From: Aeromicrobium panaciterrae
GTDB taxonomy: Bacteria > Actinomycetota > Actinomycetes > Propionibacteriales > Nocardioidaceae
Direction of reading: 5' to 3'
Length of the DNA: 64,000 nucleotides
NCBI RefSeq assembly: GCF_031457275.1
Contig: NZ_JAVDWH010000001.1
Coordinates: forward strand, 1,922,001-1,986,000
Both the position numbers and the translations under genes were made by a program. Shown piece by piece: positions 17,110 to 25,173 of this stretch (its first letter is position 1; the number at the start of each line of letters is the position of its first letter). A model generated the notes under the pieces. The model was not told the DNA's origin, made no database searches, and saw only the letters and a list, made by a program, of their open reading frames with translations.

Positions 17110-17727
17110 TCAGCGACGGGTGCCAGCACCGAGCGCATCGGCCTGGCGGCGGCGCAGCGTACGGCGTACGGCAATGAGCTTGCCGGTGTCGCGCGAGTTG
17201 GTCGCTTTGCCCGTCAGGCGCGAGGTCAGCTTGCTTGCCTGGATCGCTCGAACGATCGCGATCTGGTTGAACCCGATCTTGGCGAGATAGCGATGCGGTT
17301 CGCGCGAGTGCGCCGGAATCGAGGCGACCACGATCTCGCAGTTGTTGTCCTCACCGTGGTGAGCAGCAGCCGACAGAAGCATCGAGGCAACTGAACGGCG
17401 ACGGAAGCGCGGCGATACCTGGATCTCGGTGACGATCAGGACGCGGGTAAGACTGATGGGTGTCAACGTGTTGAGAGAGAAAACAGTCGCTCCGACGATC
17501 TCGTCATCTGCGACCGCCACGACCATGCGCTTGTTGGGCTGCCCGAGGTTGATGTCGAGAGCAGCAGAGGCCTCGGCTACGCCGGGCTCGCGCCACAGTG
17601 CCTGCTGCGTGAACGCTTCAGAACCCTCATCCAGACTGGCGGCGGCGCACTCCGACCACAACGCAATCAGCGCTGCCGCGTCATCTCGATCAGCGTCCCG
17701 CAGGACGATGGGGGTTCTGGCAGACAT
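17110..17727 (-). CDS. GNAT-family N-acetyltransferase
   Basis: 205 aa. The acetyl-CoA-binding fold is seen in the strand VVAVADDEIVGATVFSLN followed by ITEIQVSPRFRRRSVASMLLSAAAHHGEDNNCEIV, which holds the R/Q-x-x-R/G-x-A type pyrophosphate loop (SPRFRRRSVAS), then HRYLAKIGFNQIA. A basic C-terminal tail of about 40 residues (RTLRRRQADALGAGTRR) is unusual for the family and could bind nucleic acid. The substrate is unknown. An AGGA stretch precedes the ATG at 17727. It lies behind polA in the same direction as that gene but with its own start region. Confidence 0.8.
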   Translation of the reverse strand: MSARTPIVLRDADRDDAAALIALWSECAAASLDEGSEAFTQQALWREPGVAEASAALDINLGQPNKRMVVAVADDEIVGATVFSLNTLTPISLTRVLIVTEIQVSPRFRRRSVASMLLSAAAHHGEDNNCEIVVASIPAHSREPHRYLAKIGFNQIAIVRAIQASKLTSRLTGKATNSRDTGKLIAVRRTLRRRQADALGAGTRR

Positions 17728-17841
17728 AGGATCCTGATTCTGTCCGTGACACCGGGCGAAGCCAGCGTGAATGACACACTACCGCTGGGCGCCTGCTGCC
17801 TTAGTTGAAAGCTGTCAATCGAGTTTCGAGGGAGACCCTAC

Positions 17842-18588
17842 ATGTTCACCGGGATCGGTACGTTGACGAACGTCGCGACCGTTGTCGTGGGCTCGGGGCT
17901 CGGCCTGCTGATCGGCCACCGACTGAGCGAACGGGTCCGTTCTACCGTCACGTCAGCGCTCGGTCTGGTCACTCTTCTGATCGCCGCTCAGTCTGCGTTT
18001 GCGGTCTCGGATCCGGAACTCATCGATGAGGTCGGTACGAGCGCGCCCATCCTGATCGTCCTCGGGGCCCTGGTCATCGGCGGCATCATCGGATCGTGGT
18101 TCCGTCTGGAGGATCGCCTCGAGGATGTCGGAGCGTGGCTGCAGCGGCGCCTCACCAAGGAGGGCGGCGGCGAAGGGCGTGAGCGCTTCGTCGAGGGCTT
18201 TGTCATCAGCTCCCTCGTGTTCTGCGTTGGTCCGTTGACGATTCTTGGCTCGATCAACGAAGGACTCGGCAATGGGGCCGACCAGCTACTGCTCAAGGCT
18301 GTCCTCGACGGGTTCGCCTCCCTCGCCTTTGCAGCGTCATTCGGAATCGGTGTCATGGCATCAGCTCTGTCGATCGCCGTCATCCAGGGAACGCTGACTG
18401 CGCTAGGGGCACTCCTTGGGTCATTCCTGCCCGAAGCGCACCTGCTCGCGCTCACTGCGACCGGCGGTCTGATCCTCATCGGAGTCGCCTTCAGGCTGCT
18501 CAACCTCAAGGCGATTCCGGTGGCAGATCTGCTCCCCGCGCTGGTCATCGCACCCTTGCTGTGCCAGATCGCGATCGCCGTTCACTGA
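17842..18588 (+). CDS. DUF554 family membrane protein (YqgA-like)
   Basis: 248 aa with about seven helices. The start MFTGIGTLTNVATVVVGSGLGLLIGHRLSERVR is the conserved DUF554 opening. Further family stretches are FVISSLVFCVGPLTILGSINEGL and DGFASLAFAASFGIGVMASALSIAVIQG, typical for this transporter-like family of unknown substrate. GAGGGAG stands ten bases upstream of the ATG. It is a single gene between divergent GNAT and downstream livH. Confidence 0.88.
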   Translation: MFTGIGTLTNVATVVVGSGLGLLIGHRLSERVRSTVTSALGLVTLLIAAQSAFAVSDPELIDEVGTSAPILIVLGALVIGGIIGSWFRLEDRLEDVGAWLQRRLTKEGGGEGRERFVEGFVISSLVFCVGPLTILGSINEGLGNGADQLLLKAVLDGFASLAFAASFGIGVMASALSIAVIQGTLTALGALLGSFLPEAHLLALTATGGLILIGVAFRLLNLKAIPVADLLPALVIAPLLCQIAIAVH

Positions 18589-18660
18589 CCCTTGAGCGAT
18601 CGCAACCTAACTGTTACCTCGGATGAGGCTCACTCGGGCTGCGATGCTCCATCGGTTGGC

Positions 18661-18713
18661 TATAGTCCGAGGATCACTCAGAACAATCAGGCAATGCCGA
18701 CAGGAGTACTTGC
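18661..18713 (+). promoter_or_regulatory. Promoter and ribosome site of the liv operon
   Basis: TATAGT at 18661-18666 is a close match to the -10 consensus and gives a leader of about 40 nt. AGGAG at 18702-18706 sits seven bases before the GTG of livH. The -35 is not obvious. Confidence 0.5.
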
Positions 18714-20081
18714 GTGCGAATGCGACTCGCGGCCCTACTTGCAGCAGTAGTGGGAGTGTCCATATTCCTCGGTCCAGCTCCGGCCATGGCCGAGGCGACA
18801 CCCACTCCGACCCCCTCGGCGGACGCTGCAATTCCAGACCAGAACCCCATCGTGGAAGGCCAGAACATCACGGTCTCCCTGAGGGATCTGAATGGCGGCA
18901 AGGGTGAACCCACAGCGGTTCCCGGCGTCACTCTGACCGTCTTTGCCGACAGCAAGGACGGCGAGGAGCTAGGCACCCAAGTGACCGACAAGCTCGGACG
19001 CGTCAGCATCGCGATCCCGAGCAACGGCACCTACGTCGTGGTCCTCGATCCCGATTCCCTCCCCGATGGCGTCAAGCTCAGCGGCAAGGGCGAGACCGCC
19101 AAGACCATCACGGCACGACTGGGTGGCAGCAACTTCGTGCAGTTCCAGATCGGTGCCGTTGTCACCAAGGCAGCGTCGTTCAGCAGCAAGATGACTGACG
19201 CGACGACCTCTGGTCTCAAGTACGGCCTGATCATCGCCCTCGCGGCGTTGGGACTGTCCTTGATCTTCGGCACCACGGGCCTCACCAACTTCGCCCACGG
19301 CGAGCTGATCACGTTCGGCGGCATCATGACGCTCGCGTTCAACCGCGGGCTCGGGTTCCCGGTGATCGTCGCCGGCATTCTCGCAGTGATCGCGTCGGCC
19401 CTGTTCGGATTCCTGCAGGACCGAGGGCTGTGGCGACCTCTCCGCAACCGCGGTACGGGCCTCATCGCCATGATGATCGTCTCGATCGGCTTCGCCCTCC
19501 TCCTCCGCAGCATCTACCAGTACACAGTCGGCAGCAGCACCGAGACGCTGAGCCAATACGTCGCACAGGGACGCACCGATTACGGCCCCATCGCGCTGTC
19601 TGACAAGGAAGTCGCGATCTTCGGCATCTCGATCGTCACGCTGGTCGTCACCTGTATCGCCCTGATGCGTACGCGACTCGGCAAGGCGATGCGGGCCGTG
19701 TCTGACAACCCGGCACTCTCTGCCTCGTCCGGTATGCGCGTCGACGGCGTCATCTCGGCCGTATGGATCCTCGGCACCGCCCTCACCGGCCTGTCGGGCG
19801 TCCTGTTGGCCGTCAACCAGCAGGTCAACTTCCAGATGGGCTTCAAGATCCTGCTGCTCGTCTTTGCCGCGGTCACCCTCGGTGGCCTCGGAACCATCTG
19901 GGGCGCCCTGCTCGGCTCACTGGTCATCGGCCTCATGGTCGAGGTTGCTCCGGTGCTGACGATCGGCGGTTGGCACCCGGTGCCGGCCTCCATCAAGGAT
20001 GTCGGTGCCCTCCTCGTGATGATCCTGATTCTGCTCGTCAGACCACAGGGCATCCTCGGCAAAGCTCAGCGGATCGGATAA
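18714..20081 (+). CDS. livH: Branched-chain amino-acid type ABC permease LivH with a secreted N-terminal domain
   Basis: 455 aa, about 150 longer than a normal LivH (near 300). Residues 1-26 form a signal peptide (MRMRLAALLAAVVGVSIFLGPAPAMAEA). A Thr/Pro linker follows, then about 100 residues of beta-rich sequence (VTLTVFADSKDGEELGTQVTDKLGRVSIAIPSNGTYVVVLDPDSLP) resembling a carboxypeptidase-regulatory or prealbumin-like fold. The permease core starts near residue 165 (SGLKYGLIIALAALGLSLIFGTTGLTNFAHGELITFGG) and carries the standard RAVSDNPALSASSG coupling helix region. The GTG at 18714 is supported by AGGAG; the extension is in frame with no internal start context that looks better. First gene of livHMGF. 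Confidence 0.88.
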   Translation: MRMRLAALLAAVVGVSIFLGPAPAMAEATPTPTPSADAAIPDQNPIVEGQNITVSLRDLNGGKGEPTAVPGVTLTVFADSKDGEELGTQVTDKLGRVSIAIPSNGTYVVVLDPDSLPDGVKLSGKGETAKTITARLGGSNFVQFQIGAVVTKAASFSSKMTDATTSGLKYGLIIALAALGLSLIFGTTGLTNFAHGELITFGGIMTLAFNRGLGFPVIVAGILAVIASALFGFLQDRGLWRPLRNRGTGLIAMMIVSIGFALLLRSIYQYTVGSSTETLSQYVAQGRTDYGPIALSDKEVAIFGISIVTLVVTCIALMRTRLGKAMRAVSDNPALSASSGMRVDGVISAVWILGTALTGLSGVLLAVNQQVNFQMGFKILLLVFAAVTLGGLGTIWGALLGSLVIGLMVEVAPVLTIGGWHPVPASIKDVGALLVMILILLVRPQGILGKAQRIG

Positions 20082-20090
20082 GGGGGAATC

Positions 20091-21086
20091 ATGGACTTCG
20101 GAACAGTCATCGACGCCGCCTTCTCGGCGGCCCTCGGCCCCCAGGCCATCGTCTTCGCACTTGCAGCCATCGGCCTCAACGTGCACTTCGGTTACACGGG
20201 CCTGCTCAACTTCGGTCAGGCCGGCTTCATGTCGATCGCCGCGTTCGGCCTCGCCGTCAGCGTCGTCACGTGGGACCTCAACTTCTGGCTCGCCGTGGCC
20301 ATCGGCCTCGTGGGCTCGGTCGTTCTCGCGCTGGTGCTCGGCGTACCCACGCTGCGCCTCCGGGCCGACTACCTCGCCATCGTCACGATCGCGACGTCGG
20401 AGATCCTGCGCTTGATCTTCGGTGCCGTGGAGTTCAAGGACACGTTCGGCGGCTCCAACGGCCTCACCGGCTTCGCCAGCACGTACAAAGACCTCAACCC
20501 CTTCAGCAAGGGCTACGACTTTGGATTCGTCTCGTTCAGCAAGGGCGACATGTGGAACATCACGGTCGGCTGGTCGCTGGTGATCCTGAGCTGCATCCTG
20601 GTCTGGTCGCTGATGCGCAGCCCGTGGGGTCGCGTTCTCCGCTCGATCCGCGAGGACGAGGACGCCGTACGTTCACTCGGCAAGAACGTTTTTGCCTACA
20701 AGATGCAGGCTCTGGTGCTCGGTGGCCTCTTCGGTGGCCTCGCCGGCATCTACCACATCCTCAAGCAGGGTTCAGCCGTGCCGACGGACTTCAACACCAC
20801 GTTCACGTTCTACGCCTACGCAGCTCTGCTCGTTGGTGGCGCAGCGCGGGTGCTCGGCCCGGTCGTCGGATCGGTCGTGTTCTGGTTCCTGATCGCCGGC
20901 CTCGGTTCGTTCTTCGGCCAGGCGACATCGGGAGCAGATCCGCTGATCCCCGAATTCATCATGACCAACACCCAGTCCAGCCTCATCCGATTCATCATGC
21001 TCGGACTGGGCCTCATGCTCCTCATGATCTTCCGACCACAGGGGATCTTTGGAGATCGAAGGGAGATCGCAATCGATGCCCGTTGA
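20091..21086 (+). CDS. livM: Branched-chain amino-acid type ABC permease LivM
   Basis: 331 aa, the second membrane subunit of the importer. It has about nine helices with LNVHFGYTGLLNFGQAGFMSIAAFG near residue 28 and the coupling motif SIREDEDAVRSLGKNVFAYKMQALVLGGLFGGLAGIYH typical of LivM. GGGGG lies a few bases before the ATG at 20091. The 3' end overlaps livG by 11 bp, so the two are coupled. Substrate class (branched-chain amino acids, or urea/amides which use the same family) is not decided by sequence. Confidence 0.92.
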   Translation: MDFGTVIDAAFSAALGPQAIVFALAAIGLNVHFGYTGLLNFGQAGFMSIAAFGLAVSVVTWDLNFWLAVAIGLVGSVVLALVLGVPTLRLRADYLAIVTIATSEILRLIFGAVEFKDTFGGSNGLTGFASTYKDLNPFSKGYDFGFVSFSKGDMWNITVGWSLVILSCILVWSLMRSPWGRVLRSIREDEDAVRSLGKNVFAYKMQALVLGGLFGGLAGIYHILKQGSAVPTDFNTTFTFYAYAALLVGGAARVLGPVVGSVVFWFLIAGLGSFFGQATSGADPLIPEFIMTNTQSSLIRFIMLGLGLMLLMIFRPQGIFGDRREIAIDAR

Positions 21087-21980
21087 ACTCAGCGCTGCAC
21101 GCGCCGCACTCGAAGGCGTACCCAACGAACCCGGCGCACCCAAGCCGGACCCGATCGTCAAGGGCAGCAACATCGTCCGTACGTTCGGTGGCCTCAAGGC
21201 CGTCGACGTCGATCACATCGAGATCCAGCGTGGTGTCATCACCGCACTGATCGGCCCGAACGGCGCCGGCAAGACCACGCTGTTCAACCTGTTGACTGGC
21301 TTTGACGAGCCCGACGAAGGCGACTGGTCGTTCAACGGCAAAGCCCTCGGTCGAGTCCCGGCTTTCAAGGTCGCTCGCCTCGGCATGGTCCGTACGTTCC
21401 AGCTCACCAAGGTGCTCGCCAAGCTGCGAGTCATCGACAACATGCTGCTCGGTGCAACCGGACAGCGCGGTGAGAAGTTCTGGTCAGCCCCGTTCAAGAG
21501 CCTGTGGAGCGCACAGGAGGACGAGATCACCAAGCGTGCTGATGCGCTGCTCGAGCGATTCAAGCTCGATGCCAAGCGTGAGGACTTCGCTGGTTCTCTT
21601 TCGGGCGGTCAGCGCAAGCTTCTTGAGATGGCGCGTGCACTGATGGTCGATCCCGAGCTGATCATGCTCGACGAGCCGATGGCAGGCGTCAACCCGGCCC
21701 TCAAGCAGTCGCTGCTCGGTCACGTGAAGTCGCTGCGCGACGAAGGTCGTACGGTGCTCTTCGTCGAGCACGACATGGACATGGTCCGCGACATCTCAGA
21801 CTGGGTCATCGTGATGGCCCAGGGCCAGATCGTCGCCGAAGGCACCCCACAGTCCGTCATGGCCAATCAATCAGTTATCGACGCCTATCTCGGCGCACAC
21901 CACGACACCGACATCACCGAGATCGACGTCGAGGAGCTCGAAGAGCTCGCCGAGGCCGCACTCGACGAGGAGGCAACGTC

Positions 21981-21984
<4 letters not shown>
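21076..21984 (+). CDS. livG: ABC ATPase LivG
   Basis: 302 aa. Walker A is IGPNGAGKTTLFN, the signature is FAGSLSGGQRKLLEMARALM, Walker B is ELIMLDEPMAGVNP with the catalytic Glu, and the switch His is in VLFVEHDMDMV. The LivG-type R-T-F-Q motif (MVRTFQLTKV) is present. The C-terminal acidic tail (ITEIDVEELEELAEAALDEEA) is longer than usual. The ATG at 21076 follows AAGGGAG; it lies inside the livM 3' end. The stop overlaps the livF start as ATGA. Confidence 0.94.
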
Positions 21985-22760
<776 letters not shown>

Positions 22761-22772
22761 CACACAGCATCC

Positions 22773-22807
22773 AGAACGCCCGGCGCCGCAAAGGTGCCGG
22801 GCGTTCT
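22773..22807 (+). terminator. Terminator of the liv operon
   Basis: A 12-bp perfect stem (AGAACGCCCGGC / GCCGGGCGTTCT) with further inner pairs and a GCAAA loop, 12 bp after the livF stop. Confidence 0.8.
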
Positions 22808-22855
22808 GCTGTATCGACTCCCCCGCGTACCTTGTCGCGCCCTGAGGACACAGAA

Positions 22856-22885
22856 GAGCCCCCGGTGCCGAAGCACCGGGGGCTC
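22856..22885 (-). terminator. Terminator of livK
   Basis: A 13-bp perfect stem (GAGCCCCCGGTGC / GCACCGGGGGCTC) closed by a CGAA tetraloop. On the minus strand it is followed by TTCTGTG, and it lies about 30 bp beyond the livK stop. A second small perfect hairpin (TCTGATCC/GGATCAGA, 22902-22920) covers the livK stop codon itself. Confidence 0.8.
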
Positions 22886-22915
22886 AACCTGTTCAGGCTG
22901 TTCTGATCCTTCGGA

Positions 22916-24190
22916 TCAGATGTTGCCCTTGATGTACTTGACGGGCGAGATCTTGTTCTCGGCGTCGTACTCGTAGATACCAATCGATGCGGACGTCGGG
23001 CTACCGGTCGCGCCGAGCTCGATTTCGCCGGAGACTCCGTCGTAATCGATGTCAGCACCCTTGTCGTCCTTCAGCAGCGCGGCGCACGCTTCGAACGTCG
23101 TGCACTTCTCGCCACCCTTCGTCACGTCGATCATCTGCTTGGCAATCGACTCACCTGCGTCGTCACCGGCGGCGATCGCAGCAAGTGCTGCAACAACCGT
23201 GGCGTCGTAGGACTCGCCCGCGTAGGAGTAGTCCTTCAGGTCCGGATCAACCGTCAGGAGACGCTTCTTGAAGTCCGAGGTGTTCTCGGCTCCAGGAATC
23301 GTGCCCTTGGTGCCCTCAAGCGTTCCCGGGGGAAGCTGCTTGGTACCGGTCGTGCTGTAGTCCGAGGTGTTGCCGTCAACGAAGTACGTCGGAACGTCCT
23401 TCGGGCCAGCGCCAGCCTGGATCAGCTTCGGAACGATCGTCGTGGTCTCGTCGAACGCGATCAGGACGACAGCGTCGGCCTTGGCGTCGGCGATTTCGGT
23501 GATCTGAGTGTCACCGGGACCGTTCTTCTCGTCGTAGAGCACCGAGGCAGCAACCGTCGAACCTGCATCTTCGAGGTTCTTGGCAACTTCCTTGGCCAGC
23601 GTCTCGCCGTATGCGTCCTGGCGAGCCAGGATGGCGACGTTCTGACGTCCGTCCTCGATGAGGAGGTTGGCGAGAACGGCACCCTGGAGGATGTCGGACG
23701 GCGCCGTACGGAAGTACAGGTCGGGCTTGGAGTAGTCACCCTCGTCGAACGCGGTCGACGTGTTGGCGGGCGAGATCTGAACCGTGCCGGCCGACATGAT
23801 CTTGTCGATGACCGTCAGCGACACACCCGAGGATGCGGCACCGATGATGACATCGGACTTGGCCTTGAGCAGCTTGTCAGCTTCAGCCGGTGCGATACCG
23901 GAGTCGGTGTCGCCGGAGTCAGCCTTGACGCCCACGACGTCCTTGCCGAGTACGCCACCAGCGTCGTTGATGTCCTTGATTGCGAGGTCAACACCAGCGA
24001 ACTCGGGCGGGCCGAGGAACGCGAGGCTGCCGGTCTGCGGGAGGAGCTGACCAACGGTCAGTACGCCGTCTCCCTTGGCGGCGGGCGCGTCACCTTCACT
24101 CTTGTCGTCGCTTCCACCACAGGCAGCGAGCACGAGTGCTCCCGCTGCAGCGATGGCAGCAAGACGATATGTCCTGTTACTGCGCTTCAT
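22916..24190 (-). CDS. livK: ABC substrate-binding lipoprotein (LivK/amide-binding type)
   Basis: 424 aa. The lipobox is ALVLAACGG with the modified cysteine at residue 24, so the mature protein is tethered outside by Lgt, which is encoded elsewhere in this window. The body is a type I periplasmic binding protein: VLTVGQLLPQTGSLAFLGPPEFAGVDLAIKDINDAGGVLGKDV, then VIIGAASSGVSLTVIDKIMSAGTVQISPANTSTAFD. It converges on livHMGF rather than preceding it, the reverse of the common order. ATG at 24190 follows GGAGG by four bases; a TTG just upstream in frame is ignored. It is surely the binding protein of that importer, though under its own promoter. Confidence 0.92.
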   Translation of the reverse strand: MKRSNRTYRLAAIAAAGALVLAACGGSDDKSEGDAPAAKGDGVLTVGQLLPQTGSLAFLGPPEFAGVDLAIKDINDAGGVLGKDVVGVKADSGDTDSGIAPAEADKLLKAKSDVIIGAASSGVSLTVIDKIMSAGTVQISPANTSTAFDEGDYSKPDLYFRTAPSDILQGAVLANLLIEDGRQNVAILARQDAYGETLAKEVAKNLEDAGSTVAASVLYDEKNGPGDTQITEIADAKADAVVLIAFDETTTIVPKLIQAGAGPKDVPTYFVDGNTSDYSTTGTKQLPPGTLEGTKGTIPGAENTSDFKKRLLTVDPDLKDYSYAGESYDATVVAALAAIAAGDDAGESIAKQMIDVTKGGEKCTTFEACAALLKDDKGADIDYDGVSGEIELGATGSPTSASIGIYEYDAENKISPVKYIKGNI

Positions 24191-24344
24191 CAATCCTCCG
24201 GATAAATAGAGAGTCCCAAGGCACGCACGTGCCAGGGAGCGTCAATGTATGTCCGAACGTAGTCGCAGGCGGGGCCAATTGCACCGGAGTTCTCAGGTTC
24301 AAAGCCAACGTAGTCGAGTTGTAACCAAGGCCTGAAAAGCGCGC
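24191..24344. other. Upstream region of livK
   Basis: About 150 bp between the divergent-in-effect ends of livK (start) and pdtaR (stop). It must hold the livK promoter, but I see no -35/-10 pair good enough to mark. The only structure is a small hairpin with GGCAC/GTGCC near 24220-24233. Confidence 0.4.
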
Positions 24345-24965
24345 TCAGCTCTCGGCTTGGGTCTCATCCTTGATGCCTGGTCCGTGATCGATGATGCCCT
24401 GCGCGACCTGCTGCATCGGCAGCCTCAAATCCATTGCGGTGCGCTGAATCCAGCTGAATGCTTCGGGCTCAGTGAGGCCCAGGGCCTCCTGCAGCAACGA
24501 CTTGGCTCGCTCGACTGCCTTGCGGGTCGCCAGCTGCCCTGAGAGGTCGCCAACTTCCTTCTCGAGTGCTGTGATCTCCGCGAAGCGGCTCATGGCCATC
24601 TCGATCGCAGGCACAAGGTCAGATTTTGAGAACGGCTTCACCAGATACGCCATCGCGCCGGCATCGCGGGCGCGCTCGACGAGTTCGCGCTGGCTGAACG
24701 CGGTGAGCATCACGACGGGCGCGATGCGGGCTGCGGCGATCTGTGAGGCGGCTGCGATGCCGTCCAGCTTGGGCATCTTGACGTCCATCACGACCAAGTC
24801 GGGGCGATGCTCCAGGGCGAGGGCTATCGCAGCTTCGCCGTCTCCGGCCTGGCCGACCACCACGTACCCCTCCTCGGCGAGCATTTCTGCCAGGTCGAGT
24901 CGGATCAGTGCCTCGTCCTCGGCAATCACAACACGAGGAGCCGAGGCGGGGGCTGAGTCAGTCAC
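24345..24965 (-). CDS. pdtaR: ANTAR-domain response regulator (PdtaR-like)
   Basis: 206 aa. The receiver domain (1-125) has the acidic pocket VVIAEDEALIR, phospho-acceptor Asp61 in LVVMDVKMPK, Thr in VVMLTAFS and Lys in YLVKPFSKSDL. A coiled linker follows, then an ANTAR RNA-binding domain (about 140-195: ATRKAVERAKSLLQEALGLTEPEAFSWIQRTAMDLRLPMQQVAQGII). Such proteins bind paired hexaloop hairpins in mRNA to prevent termination, and are switched on by the PdtaS kinase, not encoded here. Its place near polA and pyk matches gene order in mycobacteria. The GTG start fits the leaderless pattern. Confidence 0.95.
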   Translation of the reverse strand: MTDSAPASAPRVVIAEDEALIRLDLAEMLAEEGYVVVGQAGDGEAAIALALEHRPDLVVMDVKMPKLDGIAAASQIAAARIAPVVMLTAFSQRELVERARDAGAMAYLVKPFSKSDLVPAIEMAMSRFAEITALEKEVGDLSGQLATRKAVERAKSLLQEALGLTEPEAFSWIQRTAMDLRLPMQQVAQGIIDHGPGIKDETQAES

Positions 24966-24977
24966 GTGAGAAGGTTA
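24963..24977 (-). promoter_or_regulatory. Leaderless promoter of pdtaR
   Basis: On the minus strand TAACCT (24977-24972), six bases (TCTCAC), then the GTG at 24965. Confidence 0.5.
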
Positions 24978-24999
24978 ACCGGCACAATTTCAGGTGTGC

Positions 25000-25082
25000 G
25001 CCGAGTTGGCGGAATGGTAGACGCGATGGTCTCAAAAACCATTGTCCGAAAGGGCGTGCGGGTTCGAGTCCCGCACTCGGCA
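25000..25082 (+). tRNA. tRNA-Leu (anticodon CAA)
   Basis: The acceptor stem GCCGAGT pairs fully with ACTCGGC. The anticodon stem ATGGT/ACCAT closes loop CTCAAAA, giving anticodon CAA (reads UUG). A long variable arm (TGTCCGAAAGGGCGT) marks a class II tRNA, as for leucine, and the T arm is GCGGG-TTCGAGT-CCCGC. The discriminator is A at 25082; CCA is not encoded in full. It is the right-hand neighbour of pdtaR, divergent from it. Confidence 0.97.
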
Positions 25083-25088
25083 CCGTGA

Positions 25089-25137
25089 GTCGCGCTGGTC
25101 ATGAACAGCGCGACAACGGCAGGGCTCACGGAGCCCT
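25089..25137 (+). terminator. Tandem hairpins after tRNA-Leu
   Basis: GTCGCGCTG/CAGCGCGAC (25089-25114) and AGGGCT/AGCCCT (25121-25137) follow the tRNA. Neither has a T run; the first is the better terminator candidate. Confidence 0.5.
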
Positions 25138-25173
25138 CGTGAGGTGAGCCGGTGACGACTTGTCGGCACAGTG

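Noticed and set aside
22902-22920. A regulatory operator at the perfect palindrome covering the livK stop
   Set aside because: At the 3' end of the gene next to two terminators it is more simply part of the transcript end.
25000-25082. tRNA-Leu 3' end as an attachment site for an integrated element
   Set aside because: I found no second copy of the tRNA end in the following 4.5 kb; the repeat present belongs to pyk instead.
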